Of a stretch of DNA of 61,705 nt, positions 23,470 through 32,928 are shown in pieces (position 1 is the stretch's first letter; every line of letters begins with the position of its first letter). The position numbers and the translations under genes are program-made. The stretch comes from JBKQHQ01 sp052148715. GTDB lineage: Bacteria; Pseudomonadota; Alphaproteobacteria; Rhizobiales; Xanthobacteraceae. The notes beneath the pieces are model-generated. The model was not told the origin of the DNA and did not search any database. It saw only the letters and a program-made list of their open reading frames with translations. Location of the stretch: contig JBKQHQ010000194.1 of the NCBI GenBank assembly GCA_052148715.1, positions 1 through 61,705 on the forward strand, given 5' to 3'.

Positions 23470-24747
23470 TCAGTTGCCGGGCGCCCAGGCCCACGGCAAT
23501 GACTCGACGGATTGCGGGGCGGTCGGCACCTCGCTGAGAAAGACGACGAGGCGCCGGCCGTCGGTGAAATAGGGATCTCCGGTCAGGTTGCGCCGGGGTG
23601 CCGCAGCGGTTGCCGCGCCGACGCCGTCGACATAGCCAAACTGCTCGACCGAGCCCGAGAGCACGAGATCCTGGAGGATGTAGTCGCGGTCGAAATCCAC
23701 GTCCGGCCCGATCTTGTGGGTTGTCAGATACCAGGTTGCGTCGGTCAGCCGCACGCCGATGTCCTGGCTGATCTGGCCGACCCAGACGCGCCGGCCGCTG
23801 TAGGTGAACGGCGTGAGCCACAGGCGCAAGTGATTGCGCCGCGAGATCGAGGTCCTGATTTTTTGCAGGGCCGTGTCCTCGCGCCGCCCGAAAACATACA
23901 GCGCGCTGACCGGCGAGGACTCATACGCTTTGCCGAACAAGAAGGACCGTATCGTCTCAAAGGCGCTGTGCCAGTCGAGTATCTCGGTCAGGTGCCACCG
24001 TTGCTGAACGAACGGGCGCAGCGGGTCGCCCGCCGCCGCTTCGACAACCACGAGATTGAGCGGATCGCCTTGGCGTGAGCCGCGCGCGTTGACGGTGCAA
24101 CAAGGCAGACCGCCGAGCTTCCGTCGTAATTCCTCCAGATCGAGGTTCTCGATCCGCTCCTGCGGATAGAGTGCATCGAATGTCACGTGCATGCCGCGGA
24201 ACTTTCCGCCTGGGACATCGAGGGCAAAGGTGAAAGTCTCCGCCTGCCCTCCGCCGACAAGCAGCACGCTAGCGGCCTTCAACCCGGTGTCGAGATTGGT
24301 GAAGACATAGCCCGAGGCGGTGGCATGCGCCGGAATCGAGACCGGCATGTGCCTGTCAAGAAACCAACCGTCGATCGCCCGATCGCGGTCGGTCCGAGCC
24401 CAATGGTGAAACCGGTAGGCAACCTCGAGCGGCGAGAAATACGACGGGTCCGTCGCTGCCGGAAGGAACCAGATGACGCCGTCCGTGCCGTTCTCGACTT
24501 TCAGCCAGAGGGGCTGAACGTTTTGACGGGCGAGCGGGACGCCGAACATCTGTCGGCTCTCGGCCGGATTCAACGCCGCCGCACTTACTCTGAGCCCGTG
24601 CGCCTCCCTCGTTTGCACTCTGGCAAGGAACGAGGGAGTTTGCGGCGGCTGCGGATTGAAGCTGCCGCCGATGCCGGAACCGACCAACCAGCCGAGAACC
24701 ACCAGCGCCACTACGAGAGCAAGACTGCTGCAGCGAGACAGACGCAT
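23470..24747 (-). CDS. LssY C-terminal domain membrane-anchored protein
   Basis: A 425-residue protein with one N-terminal membrane segment (SSLALVVALVVLGWLVGSGIG), an extracytoplasmic middle region, and a C-terminal LssY_C-type domain: PVSALYVFGRREDTALQKIRTSISRRNHLRLWLTPFTYSGRRVWVGQISQDIGVRL followed by THKIGPDVDFDRDYILQDL. The function of that domain is not established; in Legionella LssY it is fused to a PAP2-like phosphatase, which is absent here. It lies downstream of the ABC operon with a 105-bp gap. Confidence 0.8.
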   Translation of the reverse strand: MRLSRCSSLALVVALVVLGWLVGSGIGGSFNPQPPQTPSFLARVQTREAHGLRVSAAALNPAESRQMFGVPLARQNVQPLWLKVENGTDGVIWFLPAATDPSYFSPLEVAYRFHHWARTDRDRAIDGWFLDRHMPVSIPAHATASGYVFTNLDTGLKAASVLLVGGGQAETFTFALDVPGGKFRGMHVTFDALYPQERIENLDLEELRRKLGGLPCCTVNARGSRQGDPLNLVVVEAAAGDPLRPFVQQRWHLTEILDWHSAFETIRSFLFGKAYESSPVSALYVFGRREDTALQKIRTSISRRNHLRLWLTPFTYSGRRVWVGQISQDIGVRLTDATWYLTTHKIGPDVDFDRDYILQDLVLSGSVEQFGYVDGVGAATAAAPRRNLTGDPYFTDGRRLVVFLSEVPTAPQSVESLPWAWAPGN

Positions 24748-24852
24748 ATGAACCTTGGCTACTCCGGCAAGCAGTGGAATGTCCGTTAGATTGTGAAACT
24801 TTGACGCCGATGCATGGGCCGATCAAGGAGGTCCGTGGGTGCTGCCGTCCGC

Positions 24853-25620
24853 TCAAACCTGCTTCCATGGAATGACCTTGCGCTCGATCTCCTGGAACAG
24901 CGCCGACGTGATCAGGCCCAGAATGCCGATGGTGACGATGCCGACGAACATGATGTCGACCTGGAGGAGCTCCCACGAGTTCCAGATCAGGTAACCGATG
25001 CCGGTCTTGGAGGCGACGAACTCCGCGGCGACGAGGACAATGAAGGATACCGCAAGCGCGATGCGCAGCCCGGCAAAGATCATCGGCAGCGCGCCGAAAA
25101 AGACGATGCGCGTGAACATCACCGTCTCGCTCGCTCCGAAATTCTTCGCCACGTCCCAATAGATCTTCTCGATATTGGCGGCGCCCGCATAGGTGTTGAT
25201 GATCACCGGAAAAAAGGCCGCGATCGCGACCAGCGCGATCTTGGAGGCGTCGCCGAAGCCGAACGCCAGCAACAGCAGCGGCATCAGCGCGACCTTCGGG
25301 ATCGGAAACAAGGTCGCGATCAACGGGTCGAAGAAGATGCGCACCGGCCGGTACATCGCCATCAGCAGCCCGACGGCGATCGCCGGAACCGATCCGACCA
25401 CAAAGCCCGCGAACACGCGCCAGAGCGTCGCGGCGGTGTGCCGCGCGAGCTCCCCGCTCGCGGACATCGTCACGAAGCGCAGCGCGATATCGCTCGGCGC
25501 GGGAATGAAGCGCCGGTCGCCGACGCCGAGCATGAGGAGCAGCTGCCAGACCGCGAGCAGACCGATCGGCGAGATCAGATAAAGAAGCCGCTCCTGCGTC
25601 TTGTGCGACAGCGCCGTCAT
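24853..25620 (-). CDS. ABC transporter permease, SsuC/TauC type
   Basis: A 255-residue inner-membrane permease with about six membrane segments and the coupling motif region EAYWDVAKNFGASETVMFTRIVFFGALPMIFAGLRIALAVSF. It is of the nitrate/sulfonate/taurine type. It overlaps the ATPase gene by four bases (ATGA), and a receptor gene precedes both, giving a complete importer encoded behind the UbiD gene. Confidence 0.92.
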   Translation of the reverse strand: MTALSHKTQERLLYLISPIGLLAVWQLLLMLGVGDRRFIPAPSDIALRFVTMSASGELARHTAATLWRVFAGFVVGSVPAIAVGLLMAMYRPVRIFFDPLIATLFPIPKVALMPLLLLAFGFGDASKIALVAIAAFFPVIINTYAGAANIEKIYWDVAKNFGASETVMFTRIVFFGALPMIFAGLRIALAVSFIVLVAAEFVASKTGIGYLIWNSWELLQVDIMFVGIVTIGILGLITSALFQEIERKVIPWKQV

Positions 25621-26414
25621 CCTTCCGCCTCCAAGCGTGCGCGCATCACTTCCTCCTCCAATACCCGCCAGATATCGAGCCGCAGCCGACCGAATTCGGG
25701 CGCCGCCATGAGCGTCACCAGGTTGCGGGGATGCGGAAACGGAACATCGATGATCTGCTTGATCCGCCCCGGCAGCGCCGTCATCATCACGGTTCGATCA
25801 CCGAGCAGCAGGGCCTCCTCGATCGAATGCGTCACGTAGATCACGGTCTTGCCGGTCTGCTCCCAGATGCGCACGAGCTCCGCCTGGAGGATGGTGCGGT
25901 TCTGCGCGTCGAGCGCCGCGAACGGCTCGTCCATCAGCAGCATTCCAGGGTCGGTCACGAAGGCGCGGGCAATGGCGCTGCGCTGGCGCATGCCGCCGGA
26001 CAGCTGATGCGGATAGTGATTGCGGAATTTGGTGAGCCCGACGAGTTTTAGCGCGGCCTCGACTCGCTGTTTCGCCAATGCCGCCGGAACGCCGCGCGTC
26101 ATCAACCCGAAGCGGACGTTCGCCTCGACGCTCATCCAGGGAAACAGCCCGCTTTCCTGGAACACCATCGCGTTCTCGACCGCCCATTCGTCGGCATCGA
26201 CCTCGATCTTGCCGCTGGTCTGACGATCAAGCCCGGCGAGGATGCGCAACAGCGTCGATTTTCCGCAGCCGCTCGGACCGACGATGCAGAGGAACTCTCC
26301 CGGCGCGATGGCGAGGTCGATATCCGCGAGCGCCGTGATGCGGTCGGCGCCGCTGGCGTATTCCTTGCGCAAAGCCGTGATCCTAACAGCGGCACCGCGG
26401 CGCTGCGCGACCAT
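25617..26414 (-). CDS. ABC transporter ATPase, SsuB/TauB type
   Basis: A 265-residue nucleotide-binding subunit with Walker A GPSGCGKST, signature LSGGMRQR, Walker B LLMDEPF and switch His in YVTHS. The start at 26414 gives the normal length; a longer frame back to 26621 would overlap the receptor gene and has an Arg/Ser-rich non-conserved start. It should power the permease and receptor beside it. Confidence 0.93.
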   Translation of the reverse strand: MVAQRRGAAVRITALRKEYASGADRITALADIDLAIAPGEFLCIVGPSGCGKSTLLRILAGLDRQTSGKIEVDADEWAVENAMVFQESGLFPWMSVEANVRFGLMTRGVPAALAKQRVEAALKLVGLTKFRNHYPHQLSGGMRQRSAIARAFVTDPGMLLMDEPFAALDAQNRTILQAELVRIWEQTGKTVIYVTHSIEEALLLGDRTVMMTALPGRIKQIIDVPFPHPRNLVTLMAAPEFGRLRLDIWRVLEEEVMRARLEAEG

Positions 26415-26445
26415 GCGCGTCCTCCGTCGCCGAGCCCTCCCCCGA

Positions 26446-27486
26446 TCAGCGGCAGCCTGAAAGCTTGCTGTGCCTGTTCGCGAGCTCGAATGGCCCGAGC
26501 TCTTGCACGGCGTAGTCGATATAGCTCGTGTCGACCAGCCGATCCGTCGGGAGCTGCGCGGTCGAGAGTTTGTTCTTCGTGTACCAAGTCTGCATATCGA
26601 GCATGCTCTCGACGTTGACACTACCGTTCGGGCTGCGCGCCGGCCACGGGTATTCGGTGAGGAGCTCGCGCCTTGTCTCGGTTCCGCTGCGCAGTGCGAG
26701 CTCGATCATCTCGGCCCGGTTGGCGCCGCCATGATAGGCCTGGCAATAGTCGCGAACGCCGCGCAGATAGGCGACGTAGTAATTGCGCACGAGATCCCGA
26801 TTGGCCCTGGCCCAGTCGGTATTGACCATATCGACCGCAATGGTCAGCGGACGCGGATTGACGAGGTCATCGGGATCCTTGAAGGTGACCGCCTGCCCCT
26901 TGCTCAGAAACAGCGACGTGAAGGGCGGAATGACGATGGCGGCGTCGATCGCCCTGTTGGCAAAAGCGATCGCCATCTGCGTGAACGGAAAAACCTTGAC
27001 ATCGACATCGCCGATGCCGAGCCCGTCGGTTTCGAGCATCTTGCCGACCTCGTAGGTCGATACCGATCCAGCGCCGTTGCTGGCGAGGATCCTGCCCTTC
27101 AATTGCTTGAGCTCTCTGATCTGATCCTTCAGGTCCGGGCGCAGCATGAGGTTATGGCCGAGCGGGCTGGAGACGCGGTCCATGACGATGGTGACCGGCA
27201 GGCCTTTCTCCAAGGCGTTGAAGTAGCCGGCGGAGATCCCGCCTTCGATGATTTGCAGTTGGTTCTGCGCCAACAGCGCAAGCATGTTGGCGGACGTATC
27301 GATGTCCTCGGTAACGACCTTGATGCCTGCTTCCTTGAAATAACCCTTCTCGATGGCGGCCAGCGTCGCGACCGAGGAGATCGAGCGCACCATGCCGACA
27401 TGCACCGTCGCCTCCTGCGCGACCGCGGCCAACGTGCTCGCCACCAGCGCCCAGACCGTTACCAGCATGCGTTGCAGCCTGGCCAT
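26446..27486 (-). CDS. ABC transporter substrate-binding protein, NMT1/SsuA-like
   Basis: A 346-residue exported receptor with a signal peptide ending at TLAAVAQ and the family features VGMVRSISSVATLAAIEKGYFKEAGIKVVTEDI. It lies 16 bp after the UbiD-like gene and 31 bp before the ATPase, so decarboxylase, receptor, ATPase and permease form one operon. By context the ligand is likely an aromatic or unsaturated acid that the decarboxylase uses. Confidence 0.9.
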   Translation of the reverse strand: MARLQRMLVTVWALVASTLAAVAQEATVHVGMVRSISSVATLAAIEKGYFKEAGIKVVTEDIDTSANMLALLAQNQLQIIEGGISAGYFNALEKGLPVTIVMDRVSSPLGHNLMLRPDLKDQIRELKQLKGRILASNGAGSVSTYEVGKMLETDGLGIGDVDVKVFPFTQMAIAFANRAIDAAIVIPPFTSLFLSKGQAVTFKDPDDLVNPRPLTIAVDMVNTDWARANRDLVRNYYVAYLRGVRDYCQAYHGGANRAEMIELALRSGTETRRELLTEYPWPARSPNGSVNVESMLDMQTWYTKNKLSTAQLPTDRLVDTSYIDYAVQELGPFELANRHSKLSGCR

Positions 27487-27502
27487 CAATCTTCCTCCCG
27501 CA

Positions 27503-29062
27503 TCATTCGGCTTTGATGAAATAACGCCCGTCGGCGTCGCGCCCGAGGCCCTCGCGGCGCAAATCGTCGAGCGCACGGACAATCTCGCGCCCGTCGCGGC
27601 TGCCCACGGCGCTCATCAGATCCTCGAAGAATTTCGGCCCGTCCGCCAATGCGGCCGCCACGGAGGGAAAGCGCTCGCCGGCAAAGCGCGGCGGCGCGGG
27701 CACTCGAGCCTCGAGCCGCGAACCGGTGCCGAACGGCCAGGTCAGATCGAAGCCCGCTTTGCTGCCCACCCGCACCCCGGGTGCGAGCGACGGATCGAGC
27801 GGCAGCGTGCGCATGCCGCTGAGCACAACCAAGTCGCGGTCCGGCTGAAAGCGCGTCGCCAGGGCCCAATCCATTTGCGCGTCGGAGAAAATGTCGATGT
27901 CGGGATCGACCACAAATACGTTCTTGACGTTGGCGAGGGCCCCATGACAGGCGACGATGGCATTGCGGGCTTCGCCGGGAACGCGCTGGCGCAGGGCCAC
28001 CCTGACATTGAACATGCCGCCGCTCGAGGTCGTCGCATAGACCGCAACCGGCTCGCGCACCGCCGCCTCGAGCGCGCGCCAGATCATGATCTCGGTGCGC
28101 AGCCCCGACAGCTGCGCCGTGTCGGTTGCGCCGAGCGAGCGCCCGCCGATCGTTGCCGTCTGGAACAAGGCGTCTCGCCGCCGCGTGATCGCCGTCAGAT
28201 GAAAGACGGGATTACGCTTGAGCGCGCCGTAATAGCCGAGGAACTCGCCGTAAGGCCCTTCCGGCTCGACATGACCGAGGGCATCGAAATAGCCTTCAAG
28301 CACCATCTCGGCATCCGCCGGCACCCGGATATCATTGGTGATGCATTTCACCACCGCGAGCGGCGCGGCGCGCAGCGATGCCACGAGACCGAGTTCGTCC
28401 ACCGGCAGCCGCATCATGGCGGCGACATGGTCGACGGGATGCGCGCCGACGACGAAGCTGACCGGCAACGGCTTTCCTGCCGCGGCGGTCGCCTCGTAGA
28501 TCGCCCGCAGGTCGCTCGGGGAGACGAGATCAACGCCCGTCTCGCGCCGGCCGCGTAGCATCAGACGGCGAATACCGACATTGGTCCAACCGGTCTTCGG
28601 ATCGACCACGTAGTCGATCGAGGAGGAAATATAGGGTGCACCATCGGCGCCGTGCTGCAGATGCACCGGCAACGCGGTCAAGTCGGCGTCGTCGCCGGTC
28701 AGCACGATCTTCTGCACCGGCGCCTCGCTGCGCGTGACGTCGACGACGATCGGTTGCATACGCAGGCGGCGCTGGATCTCCGGGAGCAACGCCTGCGGTT
28801 CGACGCCGAAGGCGTACGCGAGCCGCGTGCGGCTGCCAGCGACGTTGCCGACGAGTTCCTGGCGTTCCGGACCGGCGGCACGAAACAGCACGGCCTTGCA
28901 GTTTCCTTCGAAGATTTCCGCGATGCCAGCGAGGTCAACCGGCTCGCTGCGCGTCTCGCATTCGTCCGCCGGCAAGCCCTCGACGAAACGGCGAAGCCGG
29001 AAGCGGTCGAGCTCCGCGACCCGCGCGGGGTCATCCGGCCGGGTGGTTTCGACAAGGCCCAT
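27503..29062 (-). CDS. UbiD-family prenylated-FMN decarboxylase
   Basis: A UbiD-like (de)carboxylase of about 519 residues. Landmarks are SSSIDYVVDPKTGWTNVGIRRLMLRGRR in the prFMN domain and EPEGPYGEFLGYYG, which carries the E of the E-R-E catalytic network. The cofactor would need a UbiX-type prenyltransferase, which is not in the window. Ubiquinone synthesis is unlikely as its role because it is the first gene of an operon with an importer and faces a molybdenum hydroxylase gene; catabolic decarboxylation of an imported acid is more likely. The start at 29062 has GGAAG upstream; 29077 is also possible. Confidence 0.9.
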   Translation of the reverse strand: MGLVETTRPDDPARVAELDRFRLRRFVEGLPADECETRSEPVDLAGIAEIFEGNCKAVLFRAAGPERQELVGNVAGSRTRLAYAFGVEPQALLPEIQRRLRMQPIVVDVTRSEAPVQKIVLTGDDADLTALPVHLQHGADGAPYISSSIDYVVDPKTGWTNVGIRRLMLRGRRETGVDLVSPSDLRAIYEATAAAGKPLPVSFVVGAHPVDHVAAMMRLPVDELGLVASLRAAPLAVVKCITNDIRVPADAEMVLEGYFDALGHVEPEGPYGEFLGYYGALKRNPVFHLTAITRRRDALFQTATIGGRSLGATDTAQLSGLRTEIMIWRALEAAVREPVAVYATTSSGGMFNVRVALRQRVPGEARNAIVACHGALANVKNVFVVDPDIDIFSDAQMDWALATRFQPDRDLVVLSGMRTLPLDPSLAPGVRVGSKAGFDLTWPFGTGSRLEARVPAPPRFAGERFPSVAAALADGPKFFEDLMSAVGSRDGREIVRALDDLRREGLGRDADGRYFIKAE

Positions 29063-29191
29063 TTGGCGTTCTTCCATCGGCTCTGCACGAAGGCAGCGGC
29101 GCGATCATAAACGATGATTGCCGACGATTGGCAACGGCCGCTATAGCCTGCGGAGATTCGCCTTGGACGCGGCCCAATCGGAAGGGAGTCA

Positions 29192-31567
29192 ATGGACAGC
29201 AAGACCCGCGGGCCGGCCCAACGGGTGGGCCCATTCATTGGCCAACCGTTGCCGCGGTTCGAGGATCGGCGTTTCGTTCGCGGCGCCGGCCGCTTCACCG
29301 ACGACGTTGCGCTTCCCGGACAGACCTACGCGGTCTTCGTGCGCTCGCCGCATGCCCATGCCCGACTCCTCCGCGTCGATGCGCAAGCGGCACGCGCTTG
29401 CCCCGGAGTCTTGGCCATCCTCACGGGCGACGATTACACCGCCGACGGCCATGTCGGCATTCCGCAGGCGCCGATGCCGGCGGACGCAGTGGATTATCGC
29501 CAGCCGGCATTCGTGGCCAAGCCGCCGCGCGCGATCCTCAACGTACCGCAGCTACCGCTCGCGGTCGAACGCGTGCGCTATGTGGGCGAGGCGGTCGCCA
29601 TCATCGTGGCAGAAACGCTGTTCGCGGCGCGCGACGCCGCCGAACGGGTTATCGTCGAATACGAGATCAGAACGGCGATCGTCGATGTCCTCGACGCAGT
29701 CGTGCCGGGAGCACCGGCGCTTCGGCTGTCGGCGCCGGACAATATCGCGGTCGAGGCCGAGCATGGCGACCGCGACGCCACGCTCGCGGCCATCTCCGGC
29801 GCCGATCTGATTGTCGAGCAGGCATTTCGCAATCAGCGGGTCGCCAACGCTCAGATGGAGCCGCGCTCCGCGATCGGCAGCTACGATCCGGCCGAAAGCC
29901 GCTACACCCTGATTTCGGGAAGCCAGGGCGTTCACCGGCAGCGCCAGGCGCTGGCAACGTGCCTCGGCGTGCCACACGAGCAGGTGCGCGTGATCTGCCC
30001 CGATGTCGGCGGCGGCTTCGGATTGCGAACCAATCTCTACCCCGAGCAAATCGCCGTTGTTTGGGCCGCGCGGCGGATCGGCCGCCCGGTCAAGTGGACC
30101 AGCGACCGCTCCGAGGCATTCTTGACGGATTTTCAGGGGCGCGACCTCGTCACCAAGGCGCAGCTTGCGCTCGACCACGAAGGCCGGATTCGCGCCCTCT
30201 CGCTCGAGCTGCTCGGCAATATCGGAGCGCATACGGTTTCCTACGTGCCGCTCAACAACGGCATGCGGATCGCGACGACGGTCTATGATGTGCCGACGGC
30301 ATGGGTGCGGGTCCGTGCGGTGCTGACGAACACCGTGCCGACGGCGCCTTACCGCGGTGCTGGCCGGCCCGAGGCAACGTTCGTGATCGAGCGCCTGCTC
30401 GACATCGCCGCCCGTAAGCTAAATATCGGCCGCGCAGAGATCCGGCGGCGCAATCTGATCCGGCGCGATCGGCTGCCCTATCGCAACGCGATGGGATTGA
30501 CCTACGACAGTGGTGATTTCGCCGCCAATATGGAACGCGTCCTTGCGCTGGCCGACTGGGACGGTTTTCCGGCGCGGCGTGCCCGGGCCAAAAAGGACGG
30601 CCGGCTGCTCGGCATCGGTATCGCCAACTATGTCGAATCCCCCGTCGGCGCGCCGCACGAGCGGGTCGAGGTCAAGGTGGCGTCCGACGGCAGCGTAGAG
30701 CTCAGGGTCGGCACGCAGTCGACCGGGCAAGGGCATGAGACAAGCTTCGCGCAGGTCATGGCGGACCAGCTTGGCGTCGCGCCCGAAGCGATCAGGCTGG
30801 TGAGCGGCGACACCGCAACCATCGCCTCCGGCGGCGGCACGCACTCCGACCGCTCGATGCGGCTCGCGGGATCGCTGATGGTCGAAGCAGCCGCCATTGT
30901 GATCGTGCGGGCGCGGCGGGTCGCGGCGCGGTTGCTCGACGCGCCGGAAGCCGATGTCGCGTTCGCTGACGGGCTGTTCTTCACGCCGCGAAGCAATCGA
31001 CGCCTTTCGATCGTCGATATTGCGCGGGCGATCGAGACCGACTCCGCGCTTCCTGACCCGCTGCGCGCCCCGCTTGCCGGCGAGGCGACATTCACGGGGC
31101 GCATTCCGGCCTACCCCACGGGAGCGGCCGTGTGCGAGCTCGAGCTCGACCCGGAAACGGGAGCCATGGTGATCCGCCACTATATCTCGGTCGATGATGC
31201 AGGCAGGCCGATCAATCCACTGATCCTGCACGGTCAGGTGCACGGCGGCATTGCGCAAGGCATCGGCCAAGCCGTGCTGGAGCAGGTCGTGTGGGCGGAA
31301 ACCGGCGACGTGTTGACCGGCAGCTTCCTCGATTACGGCATCCCGCGGGCGCACTTGCTGCCGACGTTCAGTGTCGAGCTCGCGGAAGATCCGACCTTCG
31401 GCAATCACCTGCGCGTCAAAGGGGGTGGCGAAAGCGGGATTACCCCCGCGCTCGCGGCGGTGATGAATGCGGTTCTCGATGCCCTGTCACCCTTCGGCGT
31501 CGAGCACATCGACGTGCCCGCGACCCCGCAGCGGATTTGGCAGGTGATCCGGGGCGCCGCGACCTGA
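29192..31567 (+). CDS. Molybdenum hydroxylase large (MoCo-binding) subunit
   Basis: A 791-residue subunit of the xanthine dehydrogenase / CO dehydrogenase family. The Moco-binding GGGFGLRTNLYPEQ, the active-site loop APYRGAGRPEATFVIERLLD and the catalytic Glu in KGGGESGITP are present. The loop is AYRGAGR type, not the CSFR loop of true CO dehydrogenase, so it is a hydroxylase of unknown substrate. The usual FAD-binding and 2Fe-2S subunit genes are absent on both sides, which is unusual. Ribosome site GAAGGGAG precedes the start. It is divergent from the UbiD operon across 129 bp. Confidence 0.9.
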   Translation: MDSKTRGPAQRVGPFIGQPLPRFEDRRFVRGAGRFTDDVALPGQTYAVFVRSPHAHARLLRVDAQAARACPGVLAILTGDDYTADGHVGIPQAPMPADAVDYRQPAFVAKPPRAILNVPQLPLAVERVRYVGEAVAIIVAETLFAARDAAERVIVEYEIRTAIVDVLDAVVPGAPALRLSAPDNIAVEAEHGDRDATLAAISGADLIVEQAFRNQRVANAQMEPRSAIGSYDPAESRYTLISGSQGVHRQRQALATCLGVPHEQVRVICPDVGGGFGLRTNLYPEQIAVVWAARRIGRPVKWTSDRSEAFLTDFQGRDLVTKAQLALDHEGRIRALSLELLGNIGAHTVSYVPLNNGMRIATTVYDVPTAWVRVRAVLTNTVPTAPYRGAGRPEATFVIERLLDIAARKLNIGRAEIRRRNLIRRDRLPYRNAMGLTYDSGDFAANMERVLALADWDGFPARRARAKKDGRLLGIGIANYVESPVGAPHERVEVKVASDGSVELRVGTQSTGQGHETSFAQVMADQLGVAPEAIRLVSGDTATIASGGGTHSDRSMRLAGSLMVEAAAIVIVRARRVAARLLDAPEADVAFADGLFFTPRSNRRLSIVDIARAIETDSALPDPLRAPLAGEATFTGRIPAYPTGAAVCELELDPETGAMVIRHYISVDDAGRPINPLILHGQVHGGIAQGIGQAVLEQVVWAETGDVLTGSFLDYGIPRAHLLPTFSVELAEDPTFGNHLRVKGGGESGITPALAAVMNAVLDALSPFGVEHIDVPATPQRIWQVIRGAAT

Positions 31568-31602
31568 TTGAAAATTTATCGGAGACCCGACGCGCCGCAG
31601 CG

Positions 31603-32715
31603 TCAAGCGCGGAAGTGCTTCGACAGCTTCAAGCCCTGCGCCTGATAGTTGGAGCCGATGCCCTCGCCATAAAGCTTTTGCGGGCGCGCCAACATCCTCT
31701 CATAGACCAGCCGGCCGACGATCTGCCCGTGCTCGAGGATGAACGGCACTTCGCGCGAACGCACTTCAAGGACGGCACGCGCGCCGCAGCCGCCGGCGCC
31801 CGCGTAGCCGAAGCCTGGGTCGAAGAAGCCGGCATAGTGCACCCGAAACTCGCCCATCAGTGGATCGAAAGGCACCATCTCGGCCGCATGATCGGGCGGC
31901 ACCTGCACGGCTTCACGCGATGCCAAAATATAGAACTCATTGGGATCGAGGATGAGGCTGCGGTCCTTGCGGGCCAGCATCGGCTCCCAAAACTCGCCGA
32001 TCGGATAACGGCCGCGACGCTCCACGTCGATGAGGCCGGTATGGCGCTTCGCCCGATAGCCGACGAGACCGCCCGGCCCGATGCCCGACAGATCGACCCC
32101 GACCGCGATGCCGTCGCCCACATCGGCTTCAGCGGCGTCGACCAGACGCTCGCGCGCATGCAGCTCGAGGAGCGCTGCGGCATCCAGCAGAGCGTTCCCG
32201 CGGCGAAAGCGGATCTGCGACAGCCGCGAACCTTCACGCACTAGGATCGGGAAGGTGCGCGGGCTGATTTCGGCGTAGAGCGGACCATGATAGCCCGGCC
32301 GGATATGGTCGAAGCCGCGCGTCTCGTCGGCGATCACGCGGGTGAAGACGTCGAGTCGCCCGGTTGAGCTTTTCGGGTTGGCCGCGGCCGCGAGATCGTC
32401 GGGCAGCGCCAGGCTTTCGATCAGCGGCACGATGTAAACGCAACCCGTCTCCAGCACCGCTCCCTCCGAGATCGAAATCTCGTGCAGCTTGAGCTCGTCG
32501 ATGCGCTCCGCGACCGTCGTCCGCGGGCCGGGCAGAAAGCTCGCGCGCACGCGGAACGCGGTTTCGCCGAGCCGCAGGTCGAGGCTGGCAGGCTGAATCT
32601 GATCGGGCACAAACGGGTAGGCGGCGAGAATGGCGCCGTTCTCCGCGAGCGCCGCAATCAAGCGGTCGGGCAGGATGCCCTTGTCCTCGACTGCGAAGGC
32701 GAGCGGCACGATCAC
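31603..32715 (-). CDS. dcd: 2'-deoxycytidine 5'-triphosphate deaminase, long form
   Basis: A 370-residue dCTP deaminase of the double-length alphaproteobacterial type, which makes dUTP for thymidylate synthesis. Features include QIQPASLDLRLGETAFRVRASFLPG, the nucleotide-site ANPKSSTGRLDVFTRVIADETRGFDHIRPGYHGPLYAEISP and a second domain-like repeat with FFDPGFGYAGAGGCGARAVLEVRS. It is divergent from metZ, sharing the intergenic region with the riboswitch promoter. Confidence 0.9.
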   Translation of the reverse strand: MIVPLAFAVEDKGILPDRLIAALAENGAILAAYPFVPDQIQPASLDLRLGETAFRVRASFLPGPRTTVAERIDELKLHEISISEGAVLETGCVYIVPLIESLALPDDLAAAANPKSSTGRLDVFTRVIADETRGFDHIRPGYHGPLYAEISPRTFPILVREGSRLSQIRFRRGNALLDAAALLELHARERLVDAAEADVGDGIAVGVDLSGIGPGGLVGYRAKRHTGLIDVERRGRYPIGEFWEPMLARKDRSLILDPNEFYILASREAVQVPPDHAAEMVPFDPLMGEFRVHYAGFFDPGFGYAGAGGCGARAVLEVRSREVPFILEHGQIVGRLVYERMLARPQKLYGEGIGSNYQAQGLKLSKHFRA

Positions 32716-32762
32716 TACCTAAACGACCCCCTGGGCAAAGCTCTCACTAGCGCAAAGGTCTC

Positions 32763-32791
32763 TTGACGGGAAGGGAGGCCGGGCGTATTGA
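32763..32791 (+). promoter_or_regulatory. Sigma70-type promoter of metZ
   Basis: TTGACG at 32763-32768 and TATTGA at 32786-32791 are separated by 17 bp, a near-consensus housekeeping promoter. Transcription would begin near 32798, a few bases before the SAM-II aptamer, exactly where the leader RNA should start. Confidence 0.7.
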
Positions 32792-32803
32792 ATGGCCCTA
32801 TCT

Positions 32804-32866
32804 TTCGTGGTCATTTGAGCCGGCCGGCTTGCAGCCACGTTAAACAACTTGCTAAAAGGCCGGGGA
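32804..32866 (+). ncRNA. SAM-II riboswitch aptamer
   Basis: The sequence matches the SAM-II (metA) motif. The P1 stem pairs CGTGG (32806-32810) with CCACG (32835-32839). The conserved TAAACAA and GCTAAAAGG follow P1, and the pseudoknot pairs CCGGCC (32820-32825) with GGCCGG (32858-32863). It lies 63 bp before metZ, a usual location in Rhizobiales. It should sense S-adenosylmethionine and lower metZ expression when methionine is plentiful. Confidence 0.93.
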
Positions 32867-32874
32867 CGCGTGTG

Positions 32875-32908
32875 CCCGGCCCAAGGAATTTTCCCGGCCG
32901 GGTTTTTT
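32875..32908 (+). terminator. Intrinsic terminator of the SAM-II riboswitch
   Basis: CCCGGCC (32875-32881) pairs with GGCCGGG (32896-32902), followed by six T (32903-32908). The same CCCGGCC can instead pair with GGCCGGG at 32858-32864, the strand that the bound aptamer needs for its pseudoknot. So SAM binding should free CCCGGCC for the terminator, and lack of SAM should let the antiterminator form. Confidence 0.85.
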
Positions 32909-32928
32909 GTTGGCTAAAGGAGGCCCAC

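Noticed and set aside
29192..31567. Aerobic CO dehydrogenase large subunit
   Set aside because: The active-site loop is AYRGAGR, not the CSFR loop of form I enzymes, and the CoxM and CoxS genes are absent.
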